Shown: positions 15,461 through 23,940 of the stretch, in pieces | Position numbering within the stretch: the stretch's first letter is position 1 | How the letters are laid out: each line of letters opens with the position of its first letter | Assembly: GCF_016907955.1 (NCBI RefSeq) | Contig: NZ_JAFBCX010000004.1 | Span: forward strand, 434,001 to 498,000 | Reading direction: 5' to 3' | From: Lentzea nigeriaca | GTDB lineage: Bacteria; Actinomycetota; Actinomycetes; Mycobacteriales; Pseudonocardiaceae | Length of the DNA: 64,000 nt | Made by a program: the position numbers and the translations under genes | Notes under the pieces: model-generated | Told to the model about the DNA's origin: nothing | Seen by the model: the letters and a program-made list of their open reading frames with translations, nothing else | Databases searched by the model: none

Positions 15461-16316
15461 TCGCGTCTCGGTCGCGAAGACCTACAAGCTCTACATCGGC
15501 GGCGCGTTCCCGCGGTCCGAGTCGGGTCGCAGCTACCCGGTGACCGACTCGAAGGGCGGGTTCCTCGCCAACGCCGCGCAGGGCTCCCGAAAGGACGCCC
15601 GTGACGCGGTTTCCGCCGCCCGCAAGGCTTTCCCCGGCTGGTCGGGTGCTACGGCCTACAACCGCGGCCAGGTGCTGTACCGGGTTGCCGAGGTGCTGGA
15701 GGGCCGCCGCGAGCAGTTCATCACCGAGGTCGCGGCCTCCGAGGGCGTGCCGCTGAAGAAGGCTCAGTCCCTTGTGGACAGCGCCATCGACCGCTGGGTC
15801 TGGTACGCGGGCTGGACGGACAAGATCGCGGCCGTGCTGGGTTCGTCGAACCCCGTTGCGGGGCCGTACTTCTCGTTCTCCACGCCGGAGCCGACGGGTG
15901 TGGTGGCCGTGCTGGCACCGCAGCAGTCGTCGTTGCTCGGCCTGGTGTCCGTGATCGCACCGGTGATCGCGTCCGGCAACACCTGCGTGGTCATCACCTC
16001 GCAGGAACGCCCGTTGCCCGCGATCACGCTGTCCGAGGTCCTCGCGACGTCGGACGTGCCCGGCGGCGTCGTCAACATCATCACCGGCCGCACCGCGGAG
16101 ATCGCGCCGTGGCTCGCGTCGCACGGCGACGTGAACGCGTTGGATCTGACCGGCGCACCCGAGTCGTTGCGCGCCGACCTGGAGCGCTCGGCGGCGGGCA
16201 CGGTGAAGCGCGTGCTGCGCAACAAGACCGGCGAGGACTTCACCGTCACGCCGGACCTGTCGCGGATCCGCGCCTACCTCGAAACGAAGACCGTCTGGCA
16301 CCCGATGGGCGTCTGA
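15453..16316 (+). CDS. Aldehyde dehydrogenase-like protein lacking the catalytic half
   Basis: A 287-aa protein with the first half of the aldehyde dehydrogenase fold (KLYIGGAF, AARKAFPGWS, VVAVLAPQQSSLLGLVSVIA, VVNIITG). The frame ends after about 285 residues without LxLGGK and without the catalytic cysteine. The C-terminus (RAYLETKTVWHPMGV) looks like a genuine end rather than a break, and the reading frame is clean, so it may be a structural or regulatory partner of the full-length enzyme. It is coupled to that gene by an 8-nt overlap. A cofactor-binding-only subunit is one possibility; a decayed enzyme is another. Confidence 0.82.
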   Translation: MSDRVSVAKTYKLYIGGAFPRSESGRSYPVTDSKGGFLANAAQGSRKDARDAVSAARKAFPGWSGATAYNRGQVLYRVAEVLEGRREQFITEVAASEGVPLKKAQSLVDSAIDRWVWYAGWTDKIAAVLGSSNPVAGPYFSFSTPEPTGVVAVLAPQQSSLLGLVSVIAPVIASGNTCVVITSQERPLPAITLSEVLATSDVPGGVVNIITGRTAEIAPWLASHGDVNALDLTGAPESLRADLERSAAGTVKRVLRNKTGEDFTVTPDLSRIRAYLETKTVWHPMGV

Positions 16317-16326
16317 TCTCGGGGAG

Positions 16327-16377
16327 ACGATGAAGGGAACCGTATCCACCTCAGGTGGATACGGTTCCCTTCATCGT
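16327..16377. terminator. 24-bp perfect hairpin, bidirectional terminator
   Basis: Two arms of 24 bp (16327-16350 and 16354-16377) are exact complements around a TCA loop, lying 11 bp after the aldehyde dehydrogenase-like stop and 4 bp before the end of the convergent response regulator gene. It is the strongest terminator hairpin in the window. Confidence 0.88.
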
Positions 16378-16380
16378 TCT

Positions 16381-17007
16381 TCAGGAGTTGACCAGGCCCG
16401 CTCGCCACGCCCATGAGGCGATCCCGACGCGGTTGCGCACGTTGAGCTTCGTCTGCACGGACGCGAGGTGCGTCTTCACCGTCGACAGCGACAGGAAGAG
16501 CGACGACGCGATCTCCTGGTTGCTGAGCCCGCGCGCGACCTCCCGCACGACGTCCTGCTCGCGCGCGGTGAGCAGGCTGAGGTCCGGCTTGCCCGCGGGA
16601 CGGGAGAAGTGCTCCAGCATCCGGACGGTCACCTGGGGCGAGATCAGCGCGTTGCCCTGAGCCGCCGCCCGCACCGCCTCGACCAGCAACGCCGGCCCCG
16701 CGTCCTTGGTGAGGAAGCCGGAAGCACCGTTCTCCAACGCGGTGTGCACGTACTCGTCCAGGTCGAACGTGGTCACCACGACGACCTTGGTCGAACCGGA
16801 GATCTTCTTGGTGACCTCGAGGCCGTCCAGGCCGGGCATGCGGATGTCGAGCAGCGCCACGTCCGGGTTGTGCTCGCGGACCGCGGTCACGGCGCTGATG
16901 CCGTCCGCGACGTCCGCGACCACCGTGATGTCCGGCTGCTTCTCGAGGATCATCCGGAAGCCGACGCGGACCATCTCCTGGTCGTCGGCGATGAGAACCG
17001 AGATCAC
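16381..17007 (-). CDS. NarL/LuxR-family response regulator
   Basis: A 208-aa two-component regulator. The receiver domain (1-120) has the acidic pocket DD at 8-9, phosphoacceptor Asp54 in ALLDIRMPG and Lys104 in FLTKDAG. The LuxR helix-turn-helix lies at 145-205 (LLTAREQDVVREVARGLSNQ, then STVKTHLASV). The GTG start shares GTGA with the stop of the sensor kinase gene, so the two are made together. The likely target is the divergent ABC transporter operon. Confidence 0.95.
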   Translation of the reverse strand: MISVLIADDQEMVRVGFRMILEKQPDITVVADVADGISAVTAVREHNPDVALLDIRMPGLDGLEVTKKISGSTKVVVVTTFDLDEYVHTALENGASGFLTKDAGPALLVEAVRAAAQGNALISPQVTVRMLEHFSRPAGKPDLSLLTAREQDVVREVARGLSNQEIASSLFLSLSTVKTHLASVQTKLNVRNRVGIASWAWRAGLVNS

Positions 17008-18155
17008 TTTTTCCCTTCCAGCGGTAGCTCCGCGAGCACCTGCCAGCCGTTCTCCCGCGGCCCCGCGGAGAACAGGCCGCCGAGCAGGTCCACCCGCTCA
17101 CGCATGCCTACGAGACCGTATCCGCCCTGGTTCAGCTCGTGCGGCCGGCCGTCGTCGGCGATGATCACGCGCAGCGCCCCTCCCGGTGTCCGGGAGATCT
17201 CCACGTCGATCATCGTCGGGGACACCGCGTGCTTGTGCACGTTGGTCAGCGACTCCTGGACCAGGCGCAACACCGAGCGGCCGAGCTCAGGCGGAACCTC
17301 GTCAGGCAGGTCGATGCGCAGTCTGGTCTCGAAGCCGAGCTCGCGGGTGCGTTCGACGGTCGAGATGACGTCGGCTGCCAGGTCGGTCGTCGCGACGTCC
17401 TCCCCGCCCTGGCGCAGCGTGCCGACGAGGCGCCGCATCGCGCCCAGGGCTTCCGTGCCCGATCGGACGATGCCGGGCAGCAGGCGGTGGGCGGCGCGCG
17501 GGTCGTCGTCGGAGACCTCCAGCGCGGCCTGGGCCTGCACGAGCATGCCCGTCACGTGGTGCGCGACCACGTCGTGCAGCTCGCGGGCCAGCGCGATCCG
17601 CTCTTCCTTCTGCGCGTCGGTGACGGCGGCCGCGATCAACCGGCCGCTCTCGGTGTCCCGCGCGCGGAAGTACAGACCGACACCGATAGCCCCGAAGCCC
17701 AGGACGAGCGAGCCGAGGATCTCGTTGTAGTTCCTGCCAGAGAGCCAGTTGTCACGGACGATCGCGGCGAAGAAGCTCACGGCCATCAGCGAGCCCACCG
17801 ACCACATGGCGGCGCGGCGCGGTTCCTCGCGCACGATGACGGCGGTCAGGACCAGGCACGCCGCGGTCTCGGCGACGGTCAGCGGGCTCAGCAGCGTGGG
17901 CAGGTTGACGCTGTACAGCCGGATGACGAACGACGCCAGGAAGATCGACGCCACCGTCACCGGGATGGTGAACGCGCGTGACTTGAACGAGGCGACGGCC
18001 GCGATGCACGGAGGCACGCTGAGCAGCCACACCAGCGCTTCCGCCCGGCCCGGCCCGTTCATCAGCACGAGCTCGCCACCCATGAGCAACGCCAGCACGG
18101 CGGCGATCGGCCATTGGCCCCGATGACTGTCCACGGCAGACAACGGTAGGACCAT
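17004..18155 (-). CDS. Sensor histidine kinase (HisKA_3 type)
   Basis: A 383-aa membrane kinase. Residues 15-165 contain five or six transmembrane helices with almost no external loop, the layout of kinases that sense membrane or transporter state. The dimerisation/phosphoacceptor motif is RELHDVVAHHV (His194) and the ATP-binding domain has GGYGLVGMRERV near the end. ATG 18155 was chosen for its spacing from GGAGGGG; GTG 18158 is one codon upstream. It is divergent, 88 bp apart, from an ABC exporter pair, like antimicrobial-peptide sensing modules. Confidence 0.93.
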   Translation of the reverse strand: MVLPLSAVDSHRGQWPIAAVLALLMGGELVLMNGPGRAEALVWLLSVPPCIAAVASFKSRAFTIPVTVASIFLASFVIRLYSVNLPTLLSPLTVAETAACLVLTAVIVREEPRRAAMWSVGSLMAVSFFAAIVRDNWLSGRNYNEILGSLVLGFGAIGVGLYFRARDTESGRLIAAAVTDAQKEERIALARELHDVVAHHVTGMLVQAQAALEVSDDDPRAAHRLLPGIVRSGTEALGAMRRLVGTLRQGGEDVATTDLAADVISTVERTRELGFETRLRIDLPDEVPPELGRSVLRLVQESLTNVHKHAVSPTMIDVEISRTPGGALRVIIADDGRPHELNQGGYGLVGMRERVDLLGGLFSAGPRENGWQVLAELPLEGKK

Positions 18156-18243
18156 CACACCCCTCCGGCCTCGGTCATCCGGCTGATCCGGTGTGTCGTT
18201 CCGGCTGAGGTTTTGCCGGCCGGCCCAGGGCACCTTGAGATGC

Positions 18244-18918
18244 ATGAATTCGGTTCTGGCCGCTCGTGGCCTGGTCAAGACCTACGGCGACGTGCACGCG
18301 CTCGCCGGGGTGGACATCGACATCTCCCCTGGGGACGTGCTGGCGGTAGTCGGTCCGTCCGGTTCCGGCAAGACGACGCTGCTGCACGTGCTGTCCGGCA
18401 TCCTGCGTGCCGACGGCGGCGAGGTGTTCCTCGACGGGCACGCGATCGGCGAGCTGAACGAGACAGGGCGCAGCGAGCTCCGCCGCACGGCGTTCGGGTT
18501 CGTGTTCCAGTCCGGCATGCTCGTCGCCGAGCTCACCGCGGAGGAGAACGCCGCGCTGCCGATGCTGCTCGCCGGCCGTTCGCGCGAGGAGTCGCTCGCC
18601 GCGGCCAGGGAGTGGCTGGAACGCCTCGGCCTGCGGGGCATGGAGAAGCGGCGACCCGATGAGCTGTCCGGCGGGCAGGCGCAACGGGTGGCGATCGCGC
18701 GAGCCCTCGCGCACCGGCCGCGGGTGATCTTCGCCGACGAACCGACCGGCGCCCTCGACACCCGCACCGGCCAGGAGATGATGACCGCCCTGCTGGCCGC
18801 GGCGGAGGAGACCAACGCAGCAGTCGTGATCGTGACCCACGACAAGGCGATCGCGGACCGGGCGCTGCGAGTGGTCGAGATCCAGGACGGCCGGATCGCC
18901 GCCGGGGTGTCGGCATGA
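18244..18918 (+). CDS. ABC transporter ATP-binding protein (MacB/LolD/BceA type)
   Basis: A 224-aa ATPase with Walker A GPSGSGKT (37-44), Q-loop FQSGML, signature LSGGQ (141-145), Walker B VIFADEP (161-167) and the H-loop in VTHD. It resembles ATPases that pair with FtsX-fold permeases and use ATP for mechanotransmission. It overlaps the permease gene by ATGA and is divergent from the histidine kinase gene. The whole four-gene module resembles bacitracin/lantibiotic detoxification systems, but the substrate is not known. Confidence 0.94.
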   Translation: MNSVLAARGLVKTYGDVHALAGVDIDISPGDVLAVVGPSGSGKTTLLHVLSGILRADGGEVFLDGHAIGELNETGRSELRRTAFGFVFQSGMLVAELTAEENAALPMLLAGRSREESLAAAREWLERLGLRGMEKRRPDELSGGQAQRVAIARALAHRPRVIFADEPTGALDTRTGQEMMTALLAAAEETNAAVVIVTHDKAIADRALRVVEIQDGRIAAGVSA

Positions 18919-21104
18919 GGATCGCGCTCGCGGTGTTGCGCCGCGACCGGCGCAGCCAGGTCGCCACCGTGCTGGTCGCGCTGGGCGTGATGATCGCGGT
19001 GTCGCTGGTGCTGTGGCTCGTCGCCGCGCCGAACGGCCTGCAGGCGCGGGCGGATCGCACGGCGTGGCGCGACCTTCTGGGCAACCCCGACCAGAGCGGC
19101 GTGATTTCCGTTGCGGTGAACAACGATTCGTTCGACGGCAAGCTCATCCAGCGGTTCGACGTCGCACGTCTGCAGCAGGGCGATGTACCGGTGGCGGAGG
19201 GCATCGTCAGGTTTCCCGAAGCGGGTGAGGTGCTGCTGTCCCCCGCGTTGAACGACCTCGTGCGCGGCACACCCGCCGAGAAGCTCGGCAATCGCTTCCC
19301 CGGCAAGCAGATCGGCGAGCTCGGGCCGGAAGCGCTGAAGTACCCCGGTGAGCTCGTCGCGATCGTGGGGCAGGACAAGCTCGACAACGGTTACCGGGCA
19401 ACGGGTCTGCGGGGCGGCCCCGGTTCGTACCGCAACGACTACCACGGCATGCTCTACCTGCTCACCCGCGTCGGGCTCGTCGTGCTCGTCGTGCCCTGCC
19501 TCGTGCTGGTCGCGTCGGCGGCTCGGTTGACCGCGGCGAAACGGGAACGGCGCCTGGCCGCGCTGAGGCTGGCCGGCGCGTCACCGAAGCAGGTCATCGT
19601 GATGACGGCCGTGGAAACCGCGGTCGGCGCGGTCGTCGGCAGCGTGCTCGGCGTGCTGCTGGCCCAGCCGTTCAGCCACCTCACCGCGAAAATCCCGTGG
19701 GAGGGCGGCACCTGGTATCCGGGCGACTTCGTGCCTTCGGCCGGGGTCGTGGCCGCGGTCGCCGTGCTCGCTCCGGTGCTGGTCATCGCGGCGGCGATCA
19801 TGGGGCTGCGGCGGGTGGTGCAGAAACCGCTCGCGGCGGTGGGGAAGCGCAAGGTGCGGTCCTGGCGGCTGCTGATGATCGCCGGTGCGCTGGGCGTGTT
19901 CTTCCTCGGGATCGTGTACGCCCAGGGAGCCCGTGGCGACAACCAGTTCACCGTGGTGCTCCTCGGTCTCGGCGCGGTGGCGATGGCGCTGGTGCTGGCC
20001 GGACCGGTGGTGACGGCGTGGGTCGGGCGGTTCTTCGTCGGGAGGTGGACCAAGCCGTCGACGCTGCTCGCCGGTCGGCGGTTGGCCGGTGACCCGGTGG
20101 CGGCGTTCCGCGGTTCGGCCGGTGTGGTCATCGCCGTGTTCACCGGCTCGATGGCGCTGACCATGTTGCCAGGACTGGAAAGTCAGGTGCCGTATCGCGA
20201 CGGCACGTGGCGCGAGGAGGCCATCGTCGCCGAACAGGTGGCGCACGACGTCACGCCGTTGCGGCTGCAGACCTCGGCGCCGATCGCCACGATGCTGGAC
20301 GGTTCGGTGAGCACCGGCAAAGACACCGACTACGGGACGTACGTGCTCGTCGGCAAGTGCGCTGACGTCGCGAAGGTGCTGAACGGATTGAGCTGCGGGC
20401 CAGGCCCTGCCGTGTACGCGCACTCGAAGCTGACCGGCGACGTGTTCAAGTCGTCCGGGCAGAAGGACCAGGTGACCGCGAAGCTGCCCGCGCGGTACGA
20501 GACGCGGCCGTTCGACGGCGCCGGCCACATCAGCGCCGTGATCGACCCGGAGCTGTTGCCGGGCACCGAGGGCAAGGTGTCGATGGTCGGCTTGCCGACC
20601 ACACCGGAGAACCGCGACGCCGTGCACACCGCGTTGATCGGCACGCTACCGGGCGTCCGGCTGGTCGACGGTGAACAGCGTGAGCTGTACGGCAGCACGC
20701 TGATGGAGGACCTGCAACGGGCCACGATCATCGGCCTCTCGATCGCGGCGGTGCTCGGCGGGATCGGCGCCGCGGTGGCCGCGGCCGGCTCCGTGATCGA
20801 CCGCAGGCGCACTTTCGGCGCTTTGATCGCGGCCGGAACGCCCATTCGGGTGCTGGCTCACGCACTGCGCCGAGAAGTGATGTTGCCGGTGTTCGCGGTC
20901 ACAATCGCGGCGTGCGGTGCGGGCCTTGTCGTCGGCCTCGGATTGCTCACTCTGGCACGCGGACTGGTGGGGCACGGCGAAATGCCGCTGACGCCGTGGG
21001 TGGCTGCTCCCGTTGCCGTCGGCATGGTGGTCGCGCTGGTCGCAGCCCTGGCGTGTGGTCCGGTTCTACGCGGCATCAGCCCGCGGGATTACTCGGCCGA
21101 GTAG
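18915..21104 (+). CDS. FtsX/MacB-fold ABC permease
   Basis: A 729-aa membrane protein. An N-terminal helix (about 16-36) is followed by an external region of about 130 residues. Groups of helices then occur around 176-300 and 318-360, a second external region at about 400-590, and final helices around 600-720. This is the two-FtsX-domain layout of exporter and detoxification permeases such as BceB. The partner ATPase is encoded immediately upstream with an ATGA overlap. Regulation by the divergent two-component system is inferred from gene order. Confidence 0.9.
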   Translation: MRIALAVLRRDRRSQVATVLVALGVMIAVSLVLWLVAAPNGLQARADRTAWRDLLGNPDQSGVISVAVNNDSFDGKLIQRFDVARLQQGDVPVAEGIVRFPEAGEVLLSPALNDLVRGTPAEKLGNRFPGKQIGELGPEALKYPGELVAIVGQDKLDNGYRATGLRGGPGSYRNDYHGMLYLLTRVGLVVLVVPCLVLVASAARLTAAKRERRLAALRLAGASPKQVIVMTAVETAVGAVVGSVLGVLLAQPFSHLTAKIPWEGGTWYPGDFVPSAGVVAAVAVLAPVLVIAAAIMGLRRVVQKPLAAVGKRKVRSWRLLMIAGALGVFFLGIVYAQGARGDNQFTVVLLGLGAVAMALVLAGPVVTAWVGRFFVGRWTKPSTLLAGRRLAGDPVAAFRGSAGVVIAVFTGSMALTMLPGLESQVPYRDGTWREEAIVAEQVAHDVTPLRLQTSAPIATMLDGSVSTGKDTDYGTYVLVGKCADVAKVLNGLSCGPGPAVYAHSKLTGDVFKSSGQKDQVTAKLPARYETRPFDGAGHISAVIDPELLPGTEGKVSMVGLPTTPENRDAVHTALIGTLPGVRLVDGEQRELYGSTLMEDLQRATIIGLSIAAVLGGIGAAVAAAGSVIDRRRTFGALIAAGTPIRVLAHALRREVMLPVFAVTIAACGAGLVVGLGLLTLARGLVGHGEMPLTPWVAAPVAVGMVVALVAALACGPVLRGISPRDYSAE

Positions 21105-21133
21105 CGCTCGATCGAAAGTACGAGCGGGAGACT

Positions 21134-21162
21134 GGCCCTCAGCGCGATGTGCGTCGAGGGCC
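21134..21162 (+). terminator. Hairpin after the ABC permease gene
   Basis: GGCCCTC (21134-21140) and GAGGGCC (21156-21162) form a perfect 7-bp stem 30 bp after the permease stop. The remaining sequence to 21313 contains no gene I can support; a 38-codon plus-strand frame from ATG 21236 has no family or ribosome binding site. Confidence 0.5.
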
Positions 21163-21313
21163 TTCTGCCGCAACGTTCACTCGCCGGCGTGAGGTGACGC
21201 GCGGGCCCGTCGGCCCGCCTCGACGACGGCTGCCATGAAGTGCGTCCTGCTCTCGGCGCTGGACGTCGACCAGATCATGGAGGGCCTGGTGTCGCGGGGA
21301 TCCTGGAACGGGC

Positions 21314-21850
21314 CTAGCAGGTGCGCCAGCCCAGCTCCCCGGCCGTGTTGACCTCGGGGAAGCAGTGCCCGACCGCGGTGCGCGTCTCCAGCGCCGTCGC
21401 GACCTGGTCGAACATCTCGGTGATCGACGTCCACTCCGGCTTGACCATCTCGTTGCGCTCCTGGTCCCACTCGACCACGCAGCCGCGCAGCACGCCGGGA
21501 CGCAGGTCCACGGCGAGCACGTCACCCGTGCCGTCGAACGCGATCGGCAGCCACTCGGGGTGGAACCCGGCCGTCGGCGACCCCGCCTCGGTCGCGTCCG
21601 CGGGCTTGCTCAGGTGGGTGTCCCGGAGCACGAACGCCTGATATGCGCCCAACGGCGTGTAGAAGGGCGGCAGGATCTCGGCGTAGAGGCCGGCTTCGGG
21701 GCCCCCGTAGACGCTCCACCACAGCTGGAGATCGATCGGAACCCGAAGATCCGGCAGCGCGTCGTACCTCGGCCGCAACACGGCACGGGTGGCGGGCGCG
21801 TGCTCCGCCAGCCATGCCAGGATCCGGTTCCAGTGCTCGATCACACCCAC
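21314..21850 (-). CDS. SMI1/KNR4 (SUKH)-family protein
   Basis: A 178-aa protein with SUKH-like features: an N-terminal helix (VIEHWNRILAWLAEHAP), the LPxDLxxWW-type motif (VPIDLQLWWSVYGG), and a later GTGDVLAVDLRPG strand pair. SUKH proteins are often immunity proteins against contact-dependent or secreted toxins. It is divergent, 92 bp away, from an ESX-type secreted pair, so an immunity role is possible, but no toxin domain is visible next door. The GTG at 21850 opens the frame; a second GTG lies two codons downstream at 21844. Confidence 0.78.
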   Translation of the reverse strand: MGVIEHWNRILAWLAEHAPATRAVLRPRYDALPDLRVPIDLQLWWSVYGGPEAGLYAEILPPFYTPLGAYQAFVLRDTHLSKPADATEAGSPTAGFHPEWLPIAFDGTGDVLAVDLRPGVLRGCVVEWDQERNEMVKPEWTSITEMFDQVATALETRTAVGHCFPEVNTAGELGWRTC

Positions 21851-21942
21851 GGTCCCATGATCTTGGCGGAACGTCGGGCGAGGTACCGCTCATCGGGGCA
21901 GGATCTAGGCGAACAGGTCACGACTGGGGGAAGAAGCTTCAC

Positions 21943-22269
21943 ATGGCGGAACAAGGTCTCAAGGTCGACCTCGACGCCTTGACGGGGTACGCGTCGGCGG
22001 TGAGCGGTCTGGCGAGCGAGGTCGGCACGGTCGGCACCGGCACGTTGAGCGGCACGACAGCGCTGCCGGGCGACTGCTTCGGCAAGATCGGCAACGAGGT
22101 GGGTCTGAACGCCGCGTTCCAGACCGCCGCGCAGGCGCAGATGGACGCCCTGAAGGCCGCGTCGACCGGCCTCGCCGGCCTCGGCACGGCCGTCGCGAAG
22201 GCCCGTGACGCCTATATCGCGCAGGAGGAAGCGCACGAGGCCGCACTGAACAAGGCGGCGCGCGCATGA
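21943..22269 (+). CDS. EspC/WXG100-like type VII secretion-associated protein
   Basis: A 108-aa, almost entirely helical protein (KVDLDALTGYASAVSGLASE, ending ALNKAARA). It resembles the small ESX-type partner proteins that pair with a longer substrate. Its stop overlaps the next gene's ATG (ATGA). ATG 21943 is the natural start; the open frame reaches back to 21643 through the antisense of the SUKH gene. Secretion by an ESX system is inferred, since no ESX core gene is in this window. Confidence 0.75.
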   Translation: MAEQGLKVDLDALTGYASAVSGLASEVGTVGTGTLSGTTALPGDCFGKIGNEVGLNAAFQTAAQAQMDALKAASTGLAGLGTAVAKARDAYIAQEEAHEAALNKAARA

Positions 22270-23429
22270 GCGTCGAGGGCCTCCTGAGCCAGTTCATCGC
22301 ACCGATGAAGGAAGACCTGGCCAAGCTCGACGGCGACACCGGTGGTGCCACACGAGCGGGCGACGCCTTCGGTCGCGCGCAGACCGCGCTCACCGATCTG
22401 GGGACGCGGCACGGGTCGGCTTCCACCGCAGTGCTGAACACCTGGTCGGGCGAGAAGGCCAACGCGTTCACCAGCCGTGTCGCCACCTTCGCCTCGGCCG
22501 CGAACACGTTGTCCGCCAACGCTTCCGTCTTCAAGACCGTAGCCGCGACCGGTGTTTCCGCGGTGACCGGCGGACGCACCGCGATCCAGGGTCTGATCGA
22601 CGAGTTCACCTCGAAGGCGACGCCGAAGCTCGCCGCCGCGGTTGCCGCGTCTTTCGTCGCGGGGCCCGGCGTGGTGCTGGCCGCTCTCGCCGACCTCGCC
22701 GGGATGGCGTCCGGCTACCAGGGCAAGACCTCCGCCGAGCTGCAGAAGGTGCGCGACCAGCTCACACAGCTGGTCGGGCAGCTGAACGGCCTGCAGAAGC
22801 CCGACGTCGGCGCCCTCGAGAAGCTGGGCGAGCCGCTCGGTGGTGACGACGGCTCGACTTCCACGGCCGGTGCTTCCGACACGCCGAAGCACGACTCGAA
22901 CTCCCACACGGGGTCCGGTTCCGGCTCCGGCGGTGGGGGCGGAGGTGGCGGTGGGGGCGGCGGTGGCGGCGGAAGTGGCGGTGGCGGCGGTTCCGGCCCT
23001 CGGCTTCCCGTCGCGATTCCGCCTCAGCCCGGCACCGGTGTCGGCGTGAACCTGCCGGACGGCAGCAGCGCGGAGGCCCCGAACGAGACGGCGGCCAAGG
23101 CCGTGCGGAACGCGTTGTCGGCGCTCGGCACCCCGTACGTGTGGGGTGGGGCGAACCCGCCCCAGGGCACCGACTGCTCCGGCCTGACGCAGTGGGCCTA
23201 CAAGAACGCGGGGTTCGACCTTCCGCGTCCGGCGTCGTCCCAGGCCATGGGTGCGTCGGTGCCGCCGGGCCAGGTGCTGCCCGGCGACCTCGTCGTGTGG
23301 GACGGGCACGTGGCGATGGTGATCGGCAACGGCCAGATGGTCGAGGCCGGCGACCCCGTGCAGGTCAGCAAGATCCGCACGACCAACAGCGGGATGTCGT
23401 TCTACGGCTTCTACCGCCCGACGGGCTGA
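22266..23429 (+). CDS. NlpC/P60 (C40) peptidoglycan hydrolase with WXG-like N-terminus
   Basis: A 387-aa protein. Residues 1-180 form a helical WXG100-like region with a W-S-G turn at 60-62 and no Sec signal. A spacer at 195-245 is rich in Ser and contains a 15-Gly run. The C-terminal NlpC/P60 domain (275-387) has Cys304 in DCSGLTQWAY, His348 in WDGHVAMV and a third polar residue at Glu360. It should cleave the stem peptide of peptidoglycan after export through a type VII system. It is coupled to the upstream EspC-like gene. A small hairpin (23423-23438) spans its stop and that of the convergent tautomerase gene. Confidence 0.9.
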   Translation: MSVEGLLSQFIAPMKEDLAKLDGDTGGATRAGDAFGRAQTALTDLGTRHGSASTAVLNTWSGEKANAFTSRVATFASAANTLSANASVFKTVAATGVSAVTGGRTAIQGLIDEFTSKATPKLAAAVAASFVAGPGVVLAALADLAGMASGYQGKTSAELQKVRDQLTQLVGQLNGLQKPDVGALEKLGEPLGGDDGSTSTAGASDTPKHDSNSHTGSGSGSGGGGGGGGGGGGGGGSGGGGGSGPRLPVAIPPQPGTGVGVNLPDGSSAEAPNETAAKAVRNALSALGTPYVWGGANPPQGTDCSGLTQWAYKNAGFDLPRPASSQAMGASVPPGQVLPGDLVVWDGHVAMVIGNGQMVEAGDPVQVSKIRTTNSGMSFYGFYRPTG

Positions 23430-23431
23430 CC

Positions 23432-23857
23432 TCAGCCCTTGGCGGCCTGGGCGGCGGCCTTCAGCTCGGCGAAGTTCACGATCTTCCCGGCCGCGCCCCA
23501 GGTCCCGTCGGGCTGCTCGTGGATGAGCACCCACACGCGCATCGCGTCGGACTCCTCCAGCCCGGCGGCCTCGAGCACCAGCGCCGTCGCCTCCTGCACG
23601 AGCCCCGCCTTGCGCCGCTCGGACAACACACCCGTAGGCACCCGCACGTCGACCCGGAACCGCGGCGCGTCGTCCTCGGCGGTCGTCTGCGCGCCCGCGG
23701 GCAGCTCGTGCAGGTAGGCCCACGCCACCGAGCGGAAGAACTCGTTGTCCGGAGCCCCTTCCCACTTCAGCAGCAGGGTGGCCAGGTCGCGCTGAACGCT
23801 CTTGCGGCCGGCGTCGGTCAACGCGCCGGCAGGGGCGGTCAGTTCGATCATCGGCAT
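23432..23857 (-). CDS. Tautomerase-family protein
   Basis: A 141-aa protein starting MPMIELTAPAG, with the proline after the initiator Met that acts as catalytic base in 4-oxalocrotonate tautomerase/MIF enzymes. Two beta-alpha-beta units are visible (2-65 and 67-125), the second containing FRVDVRVPTG and VWVLIHEQPDGTWG. The substrate is unknown. It is divergent from a TetR gene, and the twin operators between the two suggest that the tautomerase is the target of that repressor. Confidence 0.85.
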   Translation of the reverse strand: MPMIELTAPAGALTDAGRKSVQRDLATLLLKWEGAPDNEFFRSVAWAYLHELPAGAQTTAEDDAPRFRVDVRVPTGVLSERRKAGLVQEATALVLEAAGLEESDAMRVWVLIHEQPDGTWGAAGKIVNFAELKAAAQAAKG

Positions 23858-23870
23858 TGCGGACTCCCGT

Positions 23871-23888
23871 CTATGACAACTGTTATAG
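23871..23888. promoter_or_regulatory. TetR operator copy 1
   Basis: CTATGACAACTGTTATAG is a near-perfect palindrome. It lies 13 bp upstream of the tautomerase start codon, over its promoter region. Confidence 0.75.
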
Positions 23889-23906
23889 CGCGCGGAGAAC
23901 GCTATC

Positions 23907-23924
23907 CTATGACGGTCGTTATAG
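23907..23924. promoter_or_regulatory. TetR operator copy 2
   Basis: CTATGACGGTCGTTATAG repeats the outer bases of copy 1 exactly (CTATGAC-N4-GTTATAG). It begins 36 bp after copy 1 and 34 bp before the TetR start codon, overlapping a TATCCT -10-like word at 23903-23908. Confidence 0.78.
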
Positions 23925-23940
23925 CCAGAGAGGCCCCGAG

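Noticed and set aside
21236-21349. Short plus-strand frame starting MKCVLLSALD
   Set aside because: No ribosome binding site, no family, and it runs into the antisense of the SUKH gene.
22212-23765. 517-codon minus-strand frame
   Set aside because: Antisense of the NlpC/P60 gene with repetitive composition from the glycine linker.
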